This document shows positions 24,573 through 40,731 of a DNA stretch of 64,000 bases, piece by piece. The notes beneath the pieces were generated by a model. That model made no database searches, was not told the origin of the DNA, and was given only the letters and a program-made list of their open reading frames with translations. The DNA is from Oryzias latipes (taxonomy: Eukaryota; Chordata; Actinopteri; Beloniformes; Adrianichthyidae). The stretch is taken from contig NC_019862.2 of assembly GCF_002234675.1 (NCBI RefSeq), positions 29,215,889 through 29,279,888 on the forward strand. Direction: 5' to 3'. How positions within the stretch are numbered: position 1 is the stretch's first letter; every line of letters begins with the position of its first letter. The position numbers were made by a program, and so were the translations under genes.

Positions 24573-25163
24573 TGGAAGCGACTCTGTAGCATAATTAAAA
24601 ATAAAAGTCAAAACCAGAAATGCTTTTTCCTTTTCAAAAAGTTCTCTGGTAAATGTGTAGCAAAATTCATTTAGAAACGTCTAATTTGACAATTAAAATG
24701 GATTAACAGAAATGCTTTTTAATTTTCAAAATGTAACTGCATCAAATGACTCAAAATTAAAATGAAAAAGCATTCCTTCAAAATGCTTTTTTCCTTTTTT
24801 ACTTCAACACCAGTTCTTCTGTGTCATAATTAAAACGAAAATGCAAAGAGGGGATTGCATTTTCACTTTAACATCCACCCTGCGAACATTGTCGCATATT
24901 TCAATTCGAATAAGCGTTTCCAGCGGGGAGGCGGGGCGATGACGTCAGTGCTTTTTGAAAATGAAATGTCAAATACCATTTTCATTATCATTTTAATCAA
25001 GTGACAGAATAAGCGGTGTTGAAGAAGAAAATGAAATAGCATTTTGGTGGATTGCTTTTTCATTTTAATTTTGAGTCAAAAAAATGCAGCTTCAGTTTGA
25101 AACTGAAGAAGCATTTCTGGTTTTGACTTTTATTTTTAATTATGCTACAGAATCGCTTCCACA
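24573..25163. mobile_element. MITE with long terminal inverted repeats
   Basis: About 590 bp. The left end GGAAGCGACTCTGTAGC, continuing through ATAATTAAAAATAAAAG and TCAAAACCAGAAATGC, is matched inversely at 25,102-25,160, an inverted repeat of about 50 bp. An exact 8-bp direct repeat, gtgttgta, lies at 24,565-24,572 and 25,164-25,171, as in hAT insertion. The interior is made of AAAATGC / GCATTTT motifs. No coding capacity. Confidence 0.85.
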
Positions 25164-25437
25164 GTGTTGTATTCTGTAAATGTTCAACAAAAATAAATAA
25201 AGATAAAAACTCCAAGTCTGAGGAAGACCATGCTTGATACGAAGACTTATATGTATTTCTAATTAGCAGAAACTTTATTTTAATTTTAATTCATTGTTAA
25301 ACTGTATTACAGTGTGAATATATACATTTTTGTATTTAAAGATTACATGTATAGTACAATTTATTTATTGTATTGTATTATGAAAAAACTGCTTCTGAGG
25401 AAGACCATGCTTCTCCAAAAATTGTTCATTCTATAAA

Positions 25438-25800
25438 CAGTGCGAAGGAACATTAACACATATATTTTGGACCTGTCAGCACGCTATACTAGTTGGAAAC
25501 AAGCTGTCAACTCGTATCATGATTTGTAATTTCCTCCTGACTTGGAAAAACATTCTGTTTGGTTTCACTGAATATGATAATAAGCTATCTTCACAATTCT
25601 ATCTGATATATAGAATGTAATAAAACCCCACTAAATTTGGCAGCAAAACTTCAATTTGTTGCTCAAATCAGACATTATTTCTCCAAAAAATGCTGTCTCT
25701 GCTTCATAGCTTAACAGAATGTCCCTTTTATTTTTGTTGTTTTTTACCCTGACAGTATAACGTTCTTTTTTCTTTACGTTAAATGTTCTGAATAAAGTTA
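25438..25800 (+). pseudogene. LINE (L1-type) 3' remnant
   Basis: One frame reads CEGTLTHIFWTCQ, which resembles the Cys-rich end of L1-type reverse transcriptase polyproteins (C-x-x-T-x-x-H-x-F-W-x-C). The frame then decays with stops. The block ends in an AATAAAGT-type tail near 25,790. Old and inactive. Confidence 0.4.
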
Positions 25801-28159
25801 TTTAAAGATAACTATGCTCCTGAGCTGAGGGGAAGTTTCTTTTGAAGGCTGCTTTGGCTCAGATAAAAGGAATCTGTGTTAAACTAAAAGTAAAATATTC
25901 AAGTTTAAATATTTTAAAAGATAAAAACAAAAACAAAAGTGGAAACATGCAGCTTCTTCTTGGAAACAATAATACAAGAAAACTGAAATAAAAAAATTCA
26001 AAAAGATTTTCAATCTTTCCAGAGCTGGAAGCCTCTCTAGTTCAGGTCTGCTCTTAATATTTCTAATATTAGAGGATAAAATATCATATTTGGAAGATAC
26101 ATTTATGATTTATGGGCTTAACTCTGGACAATAAATGTTTTCGACTTCCTTCAAGATTCGGTAGATAGAAACATTTGTAGAAATCCAAACTCTGAAGTCA
26201 CTTTCGATGCTCTCGTAGTTTCGATTACGGGTACGACATATCCCTGTTTCATAACTATAGTTTTTTGTAAGCATAATTTTAATGTCCTTAAATCTTTGCA
26301 AAAACCCAAAAGGTCAAGAAACTAAAAGTCTGTGTATCTTATACATGAAGGCCATTGAGACAACTATTGGGTTATGTAAATAAAATGCAACTGAATTGAA
26401 TTGAATTTAAAGTACATATGTGTTTTTGTCATAACTTTTCTTTTTTTAAGTTTCTACGTTTGCTTTATGTCAAACTAAAGCTCCAAGTTTTATTTAACGT
26501 TAAAAAATTGTTGTATTTCAAGAAAGATGAAGTTTCAAATGTTTTTCTTCACAGTTTTTTTCCTTCTAGTGTTTCAGTTCTGTAGATAAAGTGAATTTTT
26601 GATGGGACTCCAGATTAAAAAAAGGTAGAAAAAAAAGAAAATCTTTTTAAAGATTATAATAAAAAACTCCCCAAAATAGATATGTGATGTTTTCATTCAG
26701 AAAACTTGTCTTTCTTTTTCAAATCTGAATTTAAAGAACTATCTATACTTTTACAGATAATTGAGATCATTTGCACAAAATATGTAAGATGGAATGATAC
26801 CTCGTTTTTCTGCTAAATCAAAAGTTATCTTGCTTGCTTATCTTAATCTTTGTGTATATGTGCTGATAAATTTTGATCATCTATTTTCAATGTTTATGTT
26901 TTAAATTCTACCCAAGCTTATTATAGTTTTGTTGAGTTCTTCAGATTCCAAATGCCAAATAAATCATGCTTCCTGGTGCTGGAAAGTGGGGCATTTGGCT
27001 GACTATAGGGAGGCAGATCTACTGCACAGAACTACTGCCATAAATGATAATTGTCAAGAAAAATTACAGAATTAAGTGAAACGGTCGGATAAAGACACGA
27101 CGCCATGCAGAAATGAGCATAAAACGGTGGGGGAAAGACGTTAAAAATGGTGGTAAATGAAAAACACACCTGAGTGACCAGACTTTTTATTGCTGCCATG
27201 AGAATGTTTTCCACCTCGTGCACAACAGGTCAACGACACGCGTTTATGAAGTGGAGATCTCATTTAGTACAATGCAATATCTGATAAGATAAGCGTCTGC
27301 TCTGTCAGTCAAGCAACATCGGGAGATGGCCCACGTAAAACCGTGATGCACATGGATCAGAGAAAAACAAAGATTTATCCTTGGAGTTGACTGATGTCCT
27401 AAAGATGGGTTTAGAGTAAAAAAAAATGCGAAGGTCGTTGTGTTTCCATCAAACGTCCACCGTGATAAGACGCTCGCTCTGTTTGTGTGATTATGAATCA
27501 TCCACCAGGTCATGTCATTAAAACACTGACAGGGACGTTTCCTCTCAAACTCCTCACTGACTTTAACTAAGAGGGACAGAAACCACACCAGAAATGTGCT
27601 GGATGTGGATGAAGCCTTGAATTTTACAGATAAAAGAAAACAAACAATTTTTGCAGCTCGTTTGCAGTTTAACTCTCCCAACCTTTGAAGCTATAAAAGT
27701 TGAGTGAATTGTTCATGTGGAGTTTTTGTGCTGCCAGTTGGTTTTGTCAGACCGCATGGTTTGGGCTTGCCGTAAACTGTGGAGTGACAGTCACATCGTA
27801 TAGAACGACAAACGCCCTCGCTCGTCTACTTCCTCCTGTCACATTTTTTTACGATGAAATGGGAATGTTTGAGTCACTCAGGAAACGCAAGTTATGCATG
27901 AGACATCGCTGCATTGCTGCATCCATGCCTTGGAGTATAGACTACATTTTTCTGTTTGTTTTTTTCTCCTCATGACTCAATACTGAGAGTGAAAAAGGTT
28001 AAGTTCCTTAGTTCTGCTGTGAAACATCACTCAGGAATTAGTTATTAGTGATTACAGTTAAAAAATATATAACACAATTAAAAATTGGTAGTGTGACGGT
28101 CGTTTTAGTTTACGTTTATTTTAAGCTCAGTGCACAACTTGGATGTTTGATTTTATTTA
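25801..28159. other. AT-rich intergenic DNA
   Basis: No gene recognised. GAATTGAATTGAATTT with an upstream TATGTAAATAAAATGC at 26,378-26,408 is a typical retroposon tail. The rest is AT-rich and unique to the eye. Confidence 0.4.
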
Positions 28160-28292
28160 CTCATATCATTCATTCATTTCAGTCTTCATCTTCTGAACCC
28201 GTTTTGTCCTTTTCGGGGTCACATGGCTGCCGGAGCCTATCCTCGTCGGCGAAGGCAGGGTACATCCTTGGACAGGTCTCTGGTCTGTCTCA
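28160..28292 (-). repeat. SINE 3' fragment
   Basis: In reverse it gives the ACCTGTCCAGGGTGTACCC ... AGCTGGGATAGGCTCC ... TGACCCCG-type end of the tRNA-headed SINE family that is more complete at 45,769 and 53,371. Degraded. Confidence 0.55.
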
Positions 28293-28789
28293 TATCAGTT
28301 CTGTTATTTTGAAATGAAATCTTCTTTTGGCTCCAATCTTCAGGCATCGTCAACAGGGAATCCTCCGGGTTAGATCGTGTTTCACGTTCTTCTCATCTAA
28401 ACTGAAAGAAAAAACAACATTTCAATGGTGACTTGGTAAAGTCAAAGCTGTTTTATGCCCCTCATATTACACAAACTCATCTGTTATCTGTGTAGAGACA
28501 TGTTACTTTGCAGTTGAAGACAGGATTTTTCACAGTTTGAGGTTGTTTTAAAAAGTCCGAATCATTCATTTTTGATTATAAACTGAATGTATTTTCAATG
28601 AAAGAACTGAAATGCTCATGCAACAGGATAGAGTTCAACCCCATAACTTCCTGAAGTTGAAACGTTATAAAAAATCATAATGCTATATCGATGACCTCTA
28701 GTGGATCTATTGAGCTACTGCAATCCAGTTGCTGCTTTGGAAACATTTCAATGTATATAAAAGGGCACATAAATGTGTATTTGAAGAAG

Positions 28790-28985
28790 GATTGGGTGCT
28801 GTGGTGCAGGGGTAGAGTGGTCACCCTCTGATCTGTGTCCGTCCCTGTGCAGCCATGTGTTGAAGTGTCCTTGGGCAAGACACGGAACCCCACGTTTTTC
28901 TAGGTGGTTTCATGTTGTCGCCAGTGTTCTGCAACGGCGCAGCCAACAGTGTGAGCTATATCAATATACAGCATTGACCATTTTT
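28790..28985 (+). repeat. tRNA-headed SINE, degraded
   Basis: The head CTGTGGTGCAGGGGTAGAGTGGTCACCC resembles a tRNA A-box region. The body TGTCCTTGGGCAAGACAC matches the SINE at 39,335 (reverse strand). The end is indistinct. Confidence 0.6.
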
Positions 28986-31183
28986 TACCATGTAAAGGAA
29001 GCCCATTTGTTACTACCAAAGCTTTGCACCACAAACATCCTTGCTCATGTTTTAATGGTTACATTTTGAAACTAAATTCTAACTGATTTGGTTATATTTT
29101 TGGGGGGGGGATCTCCCAAAAAGTTGAGTATTTTGTCTCAATAAAACTACGAGCGGGATCTTTTTTGTGTCATTTTGTCACAGAGCAGAAAACAAACTCT
29201 GCACACTTCAGTGGGACTCTTTCATTTTGAGACAAAGACACAAATGAGCCTAAAACTTTAAGCCCCTGAATGGATGGAGGAAGTAGATAGTTGCCAGCAA
29301 ACACGCCTCGTCTGTTTATGAGTGGAATGCTGGTCGATGGAAATGTTCTTTTTCCATGTGTGGAGGTGTAAAATACCTTTCGGTGTGCAGCAGGTCTCAG
29401 ACCTTTCAAATGTCAATGGGTTCTAACGCCGTTCTGATATCCAGACTTAAATGCGGACCCCCTGACTGGCTCTGTCCTGGATCAGAATGAGGGTCTGTTT
29501 TCAGCAGAGGGCTGGGTTCTAATCAGATGAGTGGGCCGGCTGCCCTGCAGCGGGATGACAGGGGGAAAAAAATGTAGTGGGAGGCACACAATCTGGGCTT
29601 GGTGAGCCGTTTTTCCAGTCCCTCTTTTCCCTTTTTTACTCGTAGGTTCTTGGACACTCCCACTGACACACACACACACACACAAGTAGATACCACAATG
29701 GAGAAGACAAAGTCAGGATGTGACATCAACACAGGAAGAGAAGCCAAAACAAGTTTTTTTTTTCTCTTTTTCGCCGTGTTGGAGCCTCTCAGACTGTTAG
29801 GATCAGAATAGAGGAAAGCTGGAACTGACCTCCACAAGGAGTTGAATCCTCCCTGAACTTTCCACAGATTCCCACCACATTCCGTACTCGACTGTGGGAA
29901 TTCAGTCAGGTACAGTGGAGACAGATTTTCCATTCTGTAAGCTTACTTACCCTTCCTCTTTTGGTTTCCAAAAAAACGTTTTCTTTCTCGGCGTAAATGA
30001 AAAGGTCGTGTCGATTCCTCGGTCGGTGAAGACCAGAGAAGTGTGCATGCAGACGCGAGAGGACACGCTTCAGGCTGGTGAGGCGTGAAGAAAGTGAGCC
30101 AAACTGATGTCATTTTGTTCCTCATGCTATGACATTTGAAGCCATTGTAGTTCAAGAGACCAATGATGTCAAAGGTCATCTTGAATTGTAAACCAAAACT
30201 TTAGATTCCGTTCAGCCCCACTCCCATGCTTCTCTGATGTTATTTACGTCCCCCAGTGGTCAGCCATGAAGTGAAACCAGACGCACCAAGAAAGCGGGTG
30301 AGGGACGAAGCAGCTTCTCTGCTTTCTGACGTTTTTACTGTTATCTTGACAGACAGAACCGAGGCAAGAGAGAAGCGATGCGGTTCATGCATGTGGAGAG
30401 GGATTTTTTTTTGTACAACGGTTCTCTTCAAAACGTCAGTCCGAGTCGGTCACGAAGAGGCAGAACCTTCTGCTTCTTCAAGTTGCTTAGAGAAAGCAAC
30501 CGCAGGAAATGGTGCGACTTAAAACGGGACACAAATGCGGATATAGTATCAGGTTGCAGCCAGAGTGACTGGCTGTCACATCTGTGTCCTCGGTGTGGAT
30601 TCCTGCAGGACACCGGGAATCAAACACCAACACGTTCTCCACACAAACAGCTTGTAACGTTTCATTGTTTCAACAGTTAGAACCTTTTAAAATACGACTT
30701 CACCTAACATGTAATTCAAAGCTGTTGGAAAAACTTCAAAATGAGGAATCGGCTGTGAGTTTTTCCAATTGAAGAGGTTTTCTGCCTGTGAGTGATGAGA
30801 TCATTTCTCTGGGGAAATTTCTCTGTGTGCTCTTTAAACTGATAAATCTTTGTTGAGTCTCAGTCTGGCGTTCACAAGTCCCGGTTAAGCTGGGCTCTAA
30901 TGAGCCGCATCTCTGTCCTTTTTATTATTTGTTTAGATGGCTGGCTCCGAAACTCCTGTGATTGGATCCCATCCATCCTTTAAATCAGCAGAGTTTTGAT
31001 CGGCCGTTTTGTTTTCCTCCTTCAGACTTCAGTACTGCACAGCTTCAGGCACTAACGTAGGGTTCAGGAAACCTGTGATTCAGTGCTCTTGTAAACAGTC
31101 GGTTTGCAGCGTGTCTTTTGCAACCGTGACAGAATGAACTCCGACATTTTTGGACCACCTCTAATGTCTCTGCTGTGTTTCAC
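28986..31183. other. Intergenic DNA before mob3c
   Basis: No exon recognised apart from the mob3c 5' UTR acceptor at the end. A (CA)n run lies at about 29,667-29,684. Possible mob3c first exons cannot be fixed from the sequence. Confidence 0.4.
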
Positions 31184-31327
31184 AGAAATATCCTCCCAAA
31201 CATCAAGTCCCTGCAATCTCTTCATGAAAGACACGGACCCCTCCTGACCCGTTTCAGCCGTCCTGTCCCCTCTCAGGAAGATTGGAATTTCAGTCAGACC
31301 CAAGTGTTATTCTGGAGAGGAAAGTCA

Positions 31328-34300
31328 ATGGCGCTCTGTCTCGGACAAGTGTTCAGCAAAGACAAAACCTTTAGGCCGAAGAAACGGTTCGAACCCGGCA
31401 CTCAGCGTTTTGAACTCTACAAGAAGGCCCAGGCTTCGCTCAAGTCAGGCTTGGACCTGCGGAAAGTGGTTCAGCTGCCAGAGGGGGAGAGCCTCAACGA
31501 CTGGATCGCAGTTCACGTTGTGGATTTCTTCAACAGGATAAACCTGATCTACGGCACCATGAGCGAGTACTGCACGGAGCGCACATGTCCCATCATGTCT
31601 GGGGGGCTGAAGTACGAGTACAGATGGCGGGACGGCGACGACTACAAAAAACCCACCAAGTTGCCCGCCCTGAAGTACATGAACCTGCTGATGGACTGGA
31701 TCGAGTCGCTCATCAACGATGAAGACATCTTTCCCACCAGAGTAGGTGTGTGTTAGAAACCAATGCCTGGAGGTGTCTGCTCTGGTCTGGAGGGTGTAAT
31801 TTGAGGAACGTGTGCCTGCTGCTCTCAGTGATGTGTTTGTGGTGTCAGAGTTCAGGGCAGTTCTGCTCCATTAAACTTTCAGATGCGGATGCTGAGGTCA
31901 ACAAGGGTTAATTACACAACAAACATGACATTTACAGCAGATTAATTAATGTTGGCTTTATGTTATCCTAATGCCAGGTTTGACAACAAAGAGTTATTAC
32001 AGAAAAACTCAGCCCTAAAAATTGGTGTGTGAACACAGTGCATAAAGTTTGTGGAGGGAGCTCTGGTTTCCTTTAAAAATACAGAAAAAATACAATAAAA
32101 GGTTATGTTTGGCTCCAACATTAAATGGGTTTTCCATATTCTTCATCGCCTTCAGAAAGAACAAGACACCAAACAGTTGTTAAGAATGCATAAAACACAT
32201 TTTTGGTCAATTACTTTTGTAAAATTAGGCTTAATTGATCCTAAAATACTAATTAGCAAATCGGAAATGAGTTGTCTCTGTGAGCAACATTTGTCATTTT
32301 ACTGATACAGCAGTTCTTTTCACATTTGCATTTATGTGTAAGAGATGTAAAAGTATTTTACACTTGAAGTTTTGACTCACGTTTCTACTCAGCGGCCTCT
32401 TGGATGAGTGTCTGCCCTGAGAGTGGAAGGTGATGAGTTCAAATCCACACTTGATTCATACCAAAGCCTTCCTGCTTGACACTCAGCATTATGGAGTCAA
32501 ATTGGGGGGCTAAGATGCCAAATGGTTTCCAAGTGCCGCTGTTTCTCACCAGGGAGGGGTCAAATATAGAAAACTAACTTCCCACACTCCGGTGTGTGAC
32601 AGCTAATAGGACTTTGACTTTTAAAAAATTGTAATGTTTGAACATCACTGCTAAACTACATATTCTACACAAGAAAATAGTTTCTATCTCTTGCTGATTG
32701 TGTTTTCTTCCTCACCTCAGGTGTACCTTTCCCCAAGAACTTCCAGCAGGTGTGCAAGAAGATCCTGAGCCGTCTTTTTAGGGTCTTTGTGCACGTTTAC
32801 ATCCACCACTTTGACAGCATCTGCAGTATGGGTGCGGAGGCCCACATCAACACCTGTTACAAACACTACTACTTCTTCATCTCAGAGTTCAACCTCATTG
32901 ACAACTCTGAGCTTGAACCGCTGGTGAGTCCGCTGACAGAGTCAAATAAAGAAGGATGTTGTAGCAAACAAACCAGAGATCTTTCATAGCGTCTTCTCTG
33001 TGAGGAAATGCTTCATGTGTCTGCAAAGAGGTCATGCTTGAGGAATATTAACAACTTCATATCAAGTACACCTAATATATTCTGGCTATGATAACCCCTT
33101 CATGTCTGAATTTATTTCCAATTTTATAAATATATATATATACATTCTTGTGGGTTTTTTTTTAACACTTGAGGGGATACTAAATTAGTTTTTAAGGAGT
33201 TTTTGATAAAACAGTATATTGCAACACACAGCGTGAAGGGGATAATTTACTGTCCAAAAAGGTAGTACAAGGTACTCTACTGTGACAGTTTTACTTTTTT
33301 CCATTAATATTTACATTACATAGTGAAGAATATTTGAAAAAAAGTATTATTATTATCAGTTTTATTATAGACTTCGGAAAAAAACAAATGTAAGAATTTT
33401 GGTATTTAATAACAAGGTAATTTGCTTCTCAAAGCAGATGAAAAGTGGAACAGGAAGCACCAATTTTAACTTAAATTCCCACTCTGATCATCTTCTGATC
33501 CATTTTCAAGGCTTTCCCAAAAGTATTTGATTCATGATGATGCTGTTTTAAGCCAAGACCCAATAAAAACATTGTTTTCTTGGACATAGTTTCTGTTGAG
33601 CAGCAGGAGTTCATGATAAATTCACCTCTGACCTCTTGTGGCTGTTGGTGGGGAGCTACCCTGCCCCCCTTCCCCTTCCCATTGCTGAGAGCTCTCTGTT
33701 TATGTGCTCTTCTGCTAGCTTACAGCACCTCTCACCCCCGCCTCACATCACTGGGGCGACAAAATTCAATTCAATTTCAATTTTATTTATATATAGTAGC
33801 CCAATTTACAACACAGTCGTCTCAACGTGCTTCACTAAAAAATAGAATCAGTTTTACAATACAATAGCTGACTGCTAAACTTAACTAAGCAGACTAAACT
33901 GAACACGCCACCCCTGTCCTGCCTGGACCCTCCTTCTTGGTAAGAAAAAACTCCTGCAGGAAAAAAAGAAAGAAGAAGAAACCTCAGGGGTGTCCACATG
34001 AAGGAGGGATCCTCTCCCAGGACAGACAGGTGAAGTACCAGAACCCTTAGAGAATAATCCACCTGTCTAACGCTACAACTACATGTTTGAATAGTCCAGC
34101 AGATGGACTTCATCCAGGTGGAACTGGGTGATGACTGGAGGCGTGAGACGAGACAGAGATGAGGTCCCCAGCCAAGAACAGAAGCATTGACGAGCCAACT
34201 GTAATTTGAATTGCCACTCCCCTCTGGGGGCCAACACATAAACCGTTCTGCACCAAACAGAGGAAAAAAAAGGGGGGGAGCAATATGAGAGATATCCAGC

Positions 34301-34866
34301 CGTACAGTTCTGATCCAGATTCCAGCTCAGACTGGAAAAACAAAGACGTTCATGGATCTAATTGGTCTGATGGTGGTTGCATCAAAATGAGGCGGAGCAG
34401 GGAGACTGTGGCCCCGCCCAGCAACTTTTTCTATGTCACAAATTCAATCAATTTCAAACTGCATTTCTTCATCTGCTCCTGATTTACTATTTAAAGGCAA
34501 AAAAATACTCAGAAATGCAATTTTAAGCTCAATTTTTGTCCTTCATCATAGGAAAAATGCAACAAGAAAATGTTTAAAACACCAAAACCACAAATTTTCT
34601 CAAAGTGGATGTTAAAGTTTTTTGCCACAAAGCTTGAGAAATGTAAATCCTCCACAGGGAAACACTCATCAACCCTAAAATGCATGTTTTATTTCACTGT
34701 TTCACCTTCAGTTCTTGCAGTTCAGTTTCTGTCTCTGTATTTACAACGAATCGTTTTCATAACTCGTAACCCTCACTACATTGTATACATATATTTTTCA
34801 TACTTTAACTCAACTTTTGTTTTTCTTTTGCTGCAGAGAGAGATGACGGAGAAGATATGCAACTAA
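31328..34866 (+). CDS. mob3c: MOB kinase activator 3C, three coding exons
   Basis: Small zinc-binding adaptor of the MOB family; class III MOBs are kinase-binding scaffolds that, unlike MOB1, are not established NDR/LATS activators. Exons 31328-31745, 32721-32923 and 34837-34866 join in phase to 216 residues, the length of human MOB3C. The start [24 protein letters not shown] is class III. Zinc ligands by alignment to MOB1 are C82 and C87 (CTERTC) and H164 and H169 (VHVYIHH). Motifs [23 protein letters not shown] and [16 protein letters not shown] follow. The last exon codes only REMTEKICN and stop. An acceptor at 31183 starts the 5' UTR part (31184-31327), so an upstream exon exists. mknk1 follows about 1 kb downstream on the same strand. 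Confidence 0.96.
32385..32625 (+). repeat. tRNA-headed SINE in mob3c intron
   Basis: The head contains the B-box-like GAGTTCAAATCC. The body GGAGTCAAATTGGGGGGCTAAG...CCAAATGGTTTCC...GGGTCAAATATAGA is a common fish SINE, ending in TGTGTGACAGCTAATAGGACTTTGAC. Inserted in the first mob3c intron. Confidence 0.75.
33471..34616 (+). mobile_element. TTAA-family element, copy C, split by another repeat
   Basis: Left part 33,471-33,763 starts TTAAATTCCCACTCTGATC and matches copy D (49,906) through GACATAGTTTCTG and TGCTAGCTTACAGC. Right part about 34,275-34,616 resumes at GAGCAATATGAGAGATATCC and carries the GCGGAGCAGGGAGACTGTGG block. The two are separated by a different repeat. It lies in the second mob3c intron. 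Confidence 0.7.
33764..34274. mobile_element. Repeat inserted into TTAA-family copy C
   Basis: Starts with TTCAATTCAATTTCAATTTTATTTATATA, a common retroposon tail in reverse, and contains GTGTCCACATGAAGGAGGG, CCCAGGACAGACAGG and GATGACTGGAGGCGTGAGACG, which are motifs of a dispersed fish repeat. It ends in a purine run AAAAAAAAGGGGGGGAG. It interrupts copy C between GGGGCGACAAAA and GAGCAATATG, the junction continuous in the copy at 49,906. Confidence 0.6.
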
Positions 34867-34869
34867 CCC

Positions 34870-35540
34870 CTAAGGACAAAAGAGACGTGAAAATATTATC
34901 TGAGCCTCAAGAAGAAACAGCCGTTTCCTCAAAACTCTTTATACATTTCTTTATGCACTCATGTTTGTTATTTTTGTAAACATTGTCAGTAAGATTTTTA
35001 AACTTATCAGTTTTCTTCAGATGGAAAAACTGTGCCTTCATTGAAAATGTTTTAATCCATACTTGTGGTGCTTAGATGTCTTTATGAATTCAAACATTTC
35101 CATTTCAAACATCTCTTCATTGTGTTCCATTCTGTGTGTGTGTGTTCTGATCAACAGTGTTTGTTTACTAGAATGACTGAGTTGGTTTTTTCAACTAAGT
35201 GTGTTACATAAAAATGTGTAGTGCTTATAAAATTTTAAATTGACTATTTATTTTTTTATGCAGTGGTTATTATTTATTTATTTATTTGTTTACTTATTCA
35301 ATCTCTAGTGGATGAAACTATTTTGGAAATTATCAATTGTTATTATTTAGGTTTATAATCATGTAACTACATTATTATCATAATCATCGTCAGTATTATT
35401 ATTAATATTGAAAAAATATTAATAATGATGAATGCCCTTGTCAGTATAAAATATGTGAAGAAAAGACGGAAAGAGGGGAAAAACAGCACAGAAAAGTTCC
35501 CTTTCAACGTGGATGAGGGGCGGTAGTGGTCACAAGCAGT
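34870..35540 (+). other. mob3c 3' UTR and spacer to mknk1
   Basis: AT-rich, with TATTTATTTATTTATTTG at about 35,268-35,289 (AU-rich-element-like in the transcript) and an (ATT)n-type patch at 35,340-35,430. No gene. No single clear AATAAA marks the mob3c end. Confidence 0.4.
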
Positions 35541-35556
35541 GACAAGTCTAGCCAGG

Positions 35557-35657
35557 TGACGTAGAATCTTGGCCTCCTTCTAAACCAATCACCAAGCAGG
35601 AATGCCGGGGGAGGAGGAGCCGGAATGTGTTTATATGCTTTCCCGCCCTCTACGTCA
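35557..35657 (+). promoter_or_regulatory. mknk1: Paired inverted CRE/ATF-like sites, mknk1 promoter
   Basis: TGACGTAG at 35,557-35,564 and its exact inverse CTACGTCA at 35,650-35,657 lie just before a TATATG/CCCGCC region and the probable mknk1 first exon. The distance to the first coding ATG is about 650 bases, with a 5' UTR intron between. A short upstream ATG frame (ATG at 35,675) stops after eight or nine codons. Confidence 0.45.
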
Positions 35658-36304
35658 CTGGGTGTGTGGTCATAATGGGATCTTACATCAGCACGAAGGT
35701 TTGACAGAGGGGATTTAGCTGGTGTGAAAACCAGGTTTGTGTGTGTTTTAAAAAAAAAAAACAAGTTTATTATTTAATTATAATGCTGTTTGACCGATAG
35801 ATAACGTCTAACTTCACCAAACCGGATTTGTTTGAGGCTGCTAGCTAGCTAGCCGGTGGACATGCTAACTAAACATACTAGCTGGTTAGCATCAAGCTAA
35901 CGAAAGAAGCATTTTCTAGAGGGGCAGCTAACGCTAACTCCAACACTTCTAACGTATCCAGTTAACTTGAAGGCTTTCGTTTTTAATTTTTTCCGTTTAG
36001 TTTATCTTAAAGTTTAAACAGTTTAACTGTGCTCCGTGTCACTAAGCGTTTGAGATTGCTAGTTGGTTTGTTCTTCACGTGAGTAGCTTACGAAATGTTA
36101 CTAGTTAGGAGGTTCTACAAGTTTATTATTTAGAGATGTATGATGTGTTTTCACATTTTGGCGACTAAAAGGAAGCTCGCGAAGCTTTATCATCAGTCAG
36201 TTTTAGTGGATGAATGTAGAACTCCTAGTAGTACAGAGATTTGCAGTGTCACCCTAATAGTACTGATGTGGTACATTTTTGTGTTGAACTGTCAGTTGGC
36301 AGAT

Positions 36305-40731
<4,427 letters not shown>

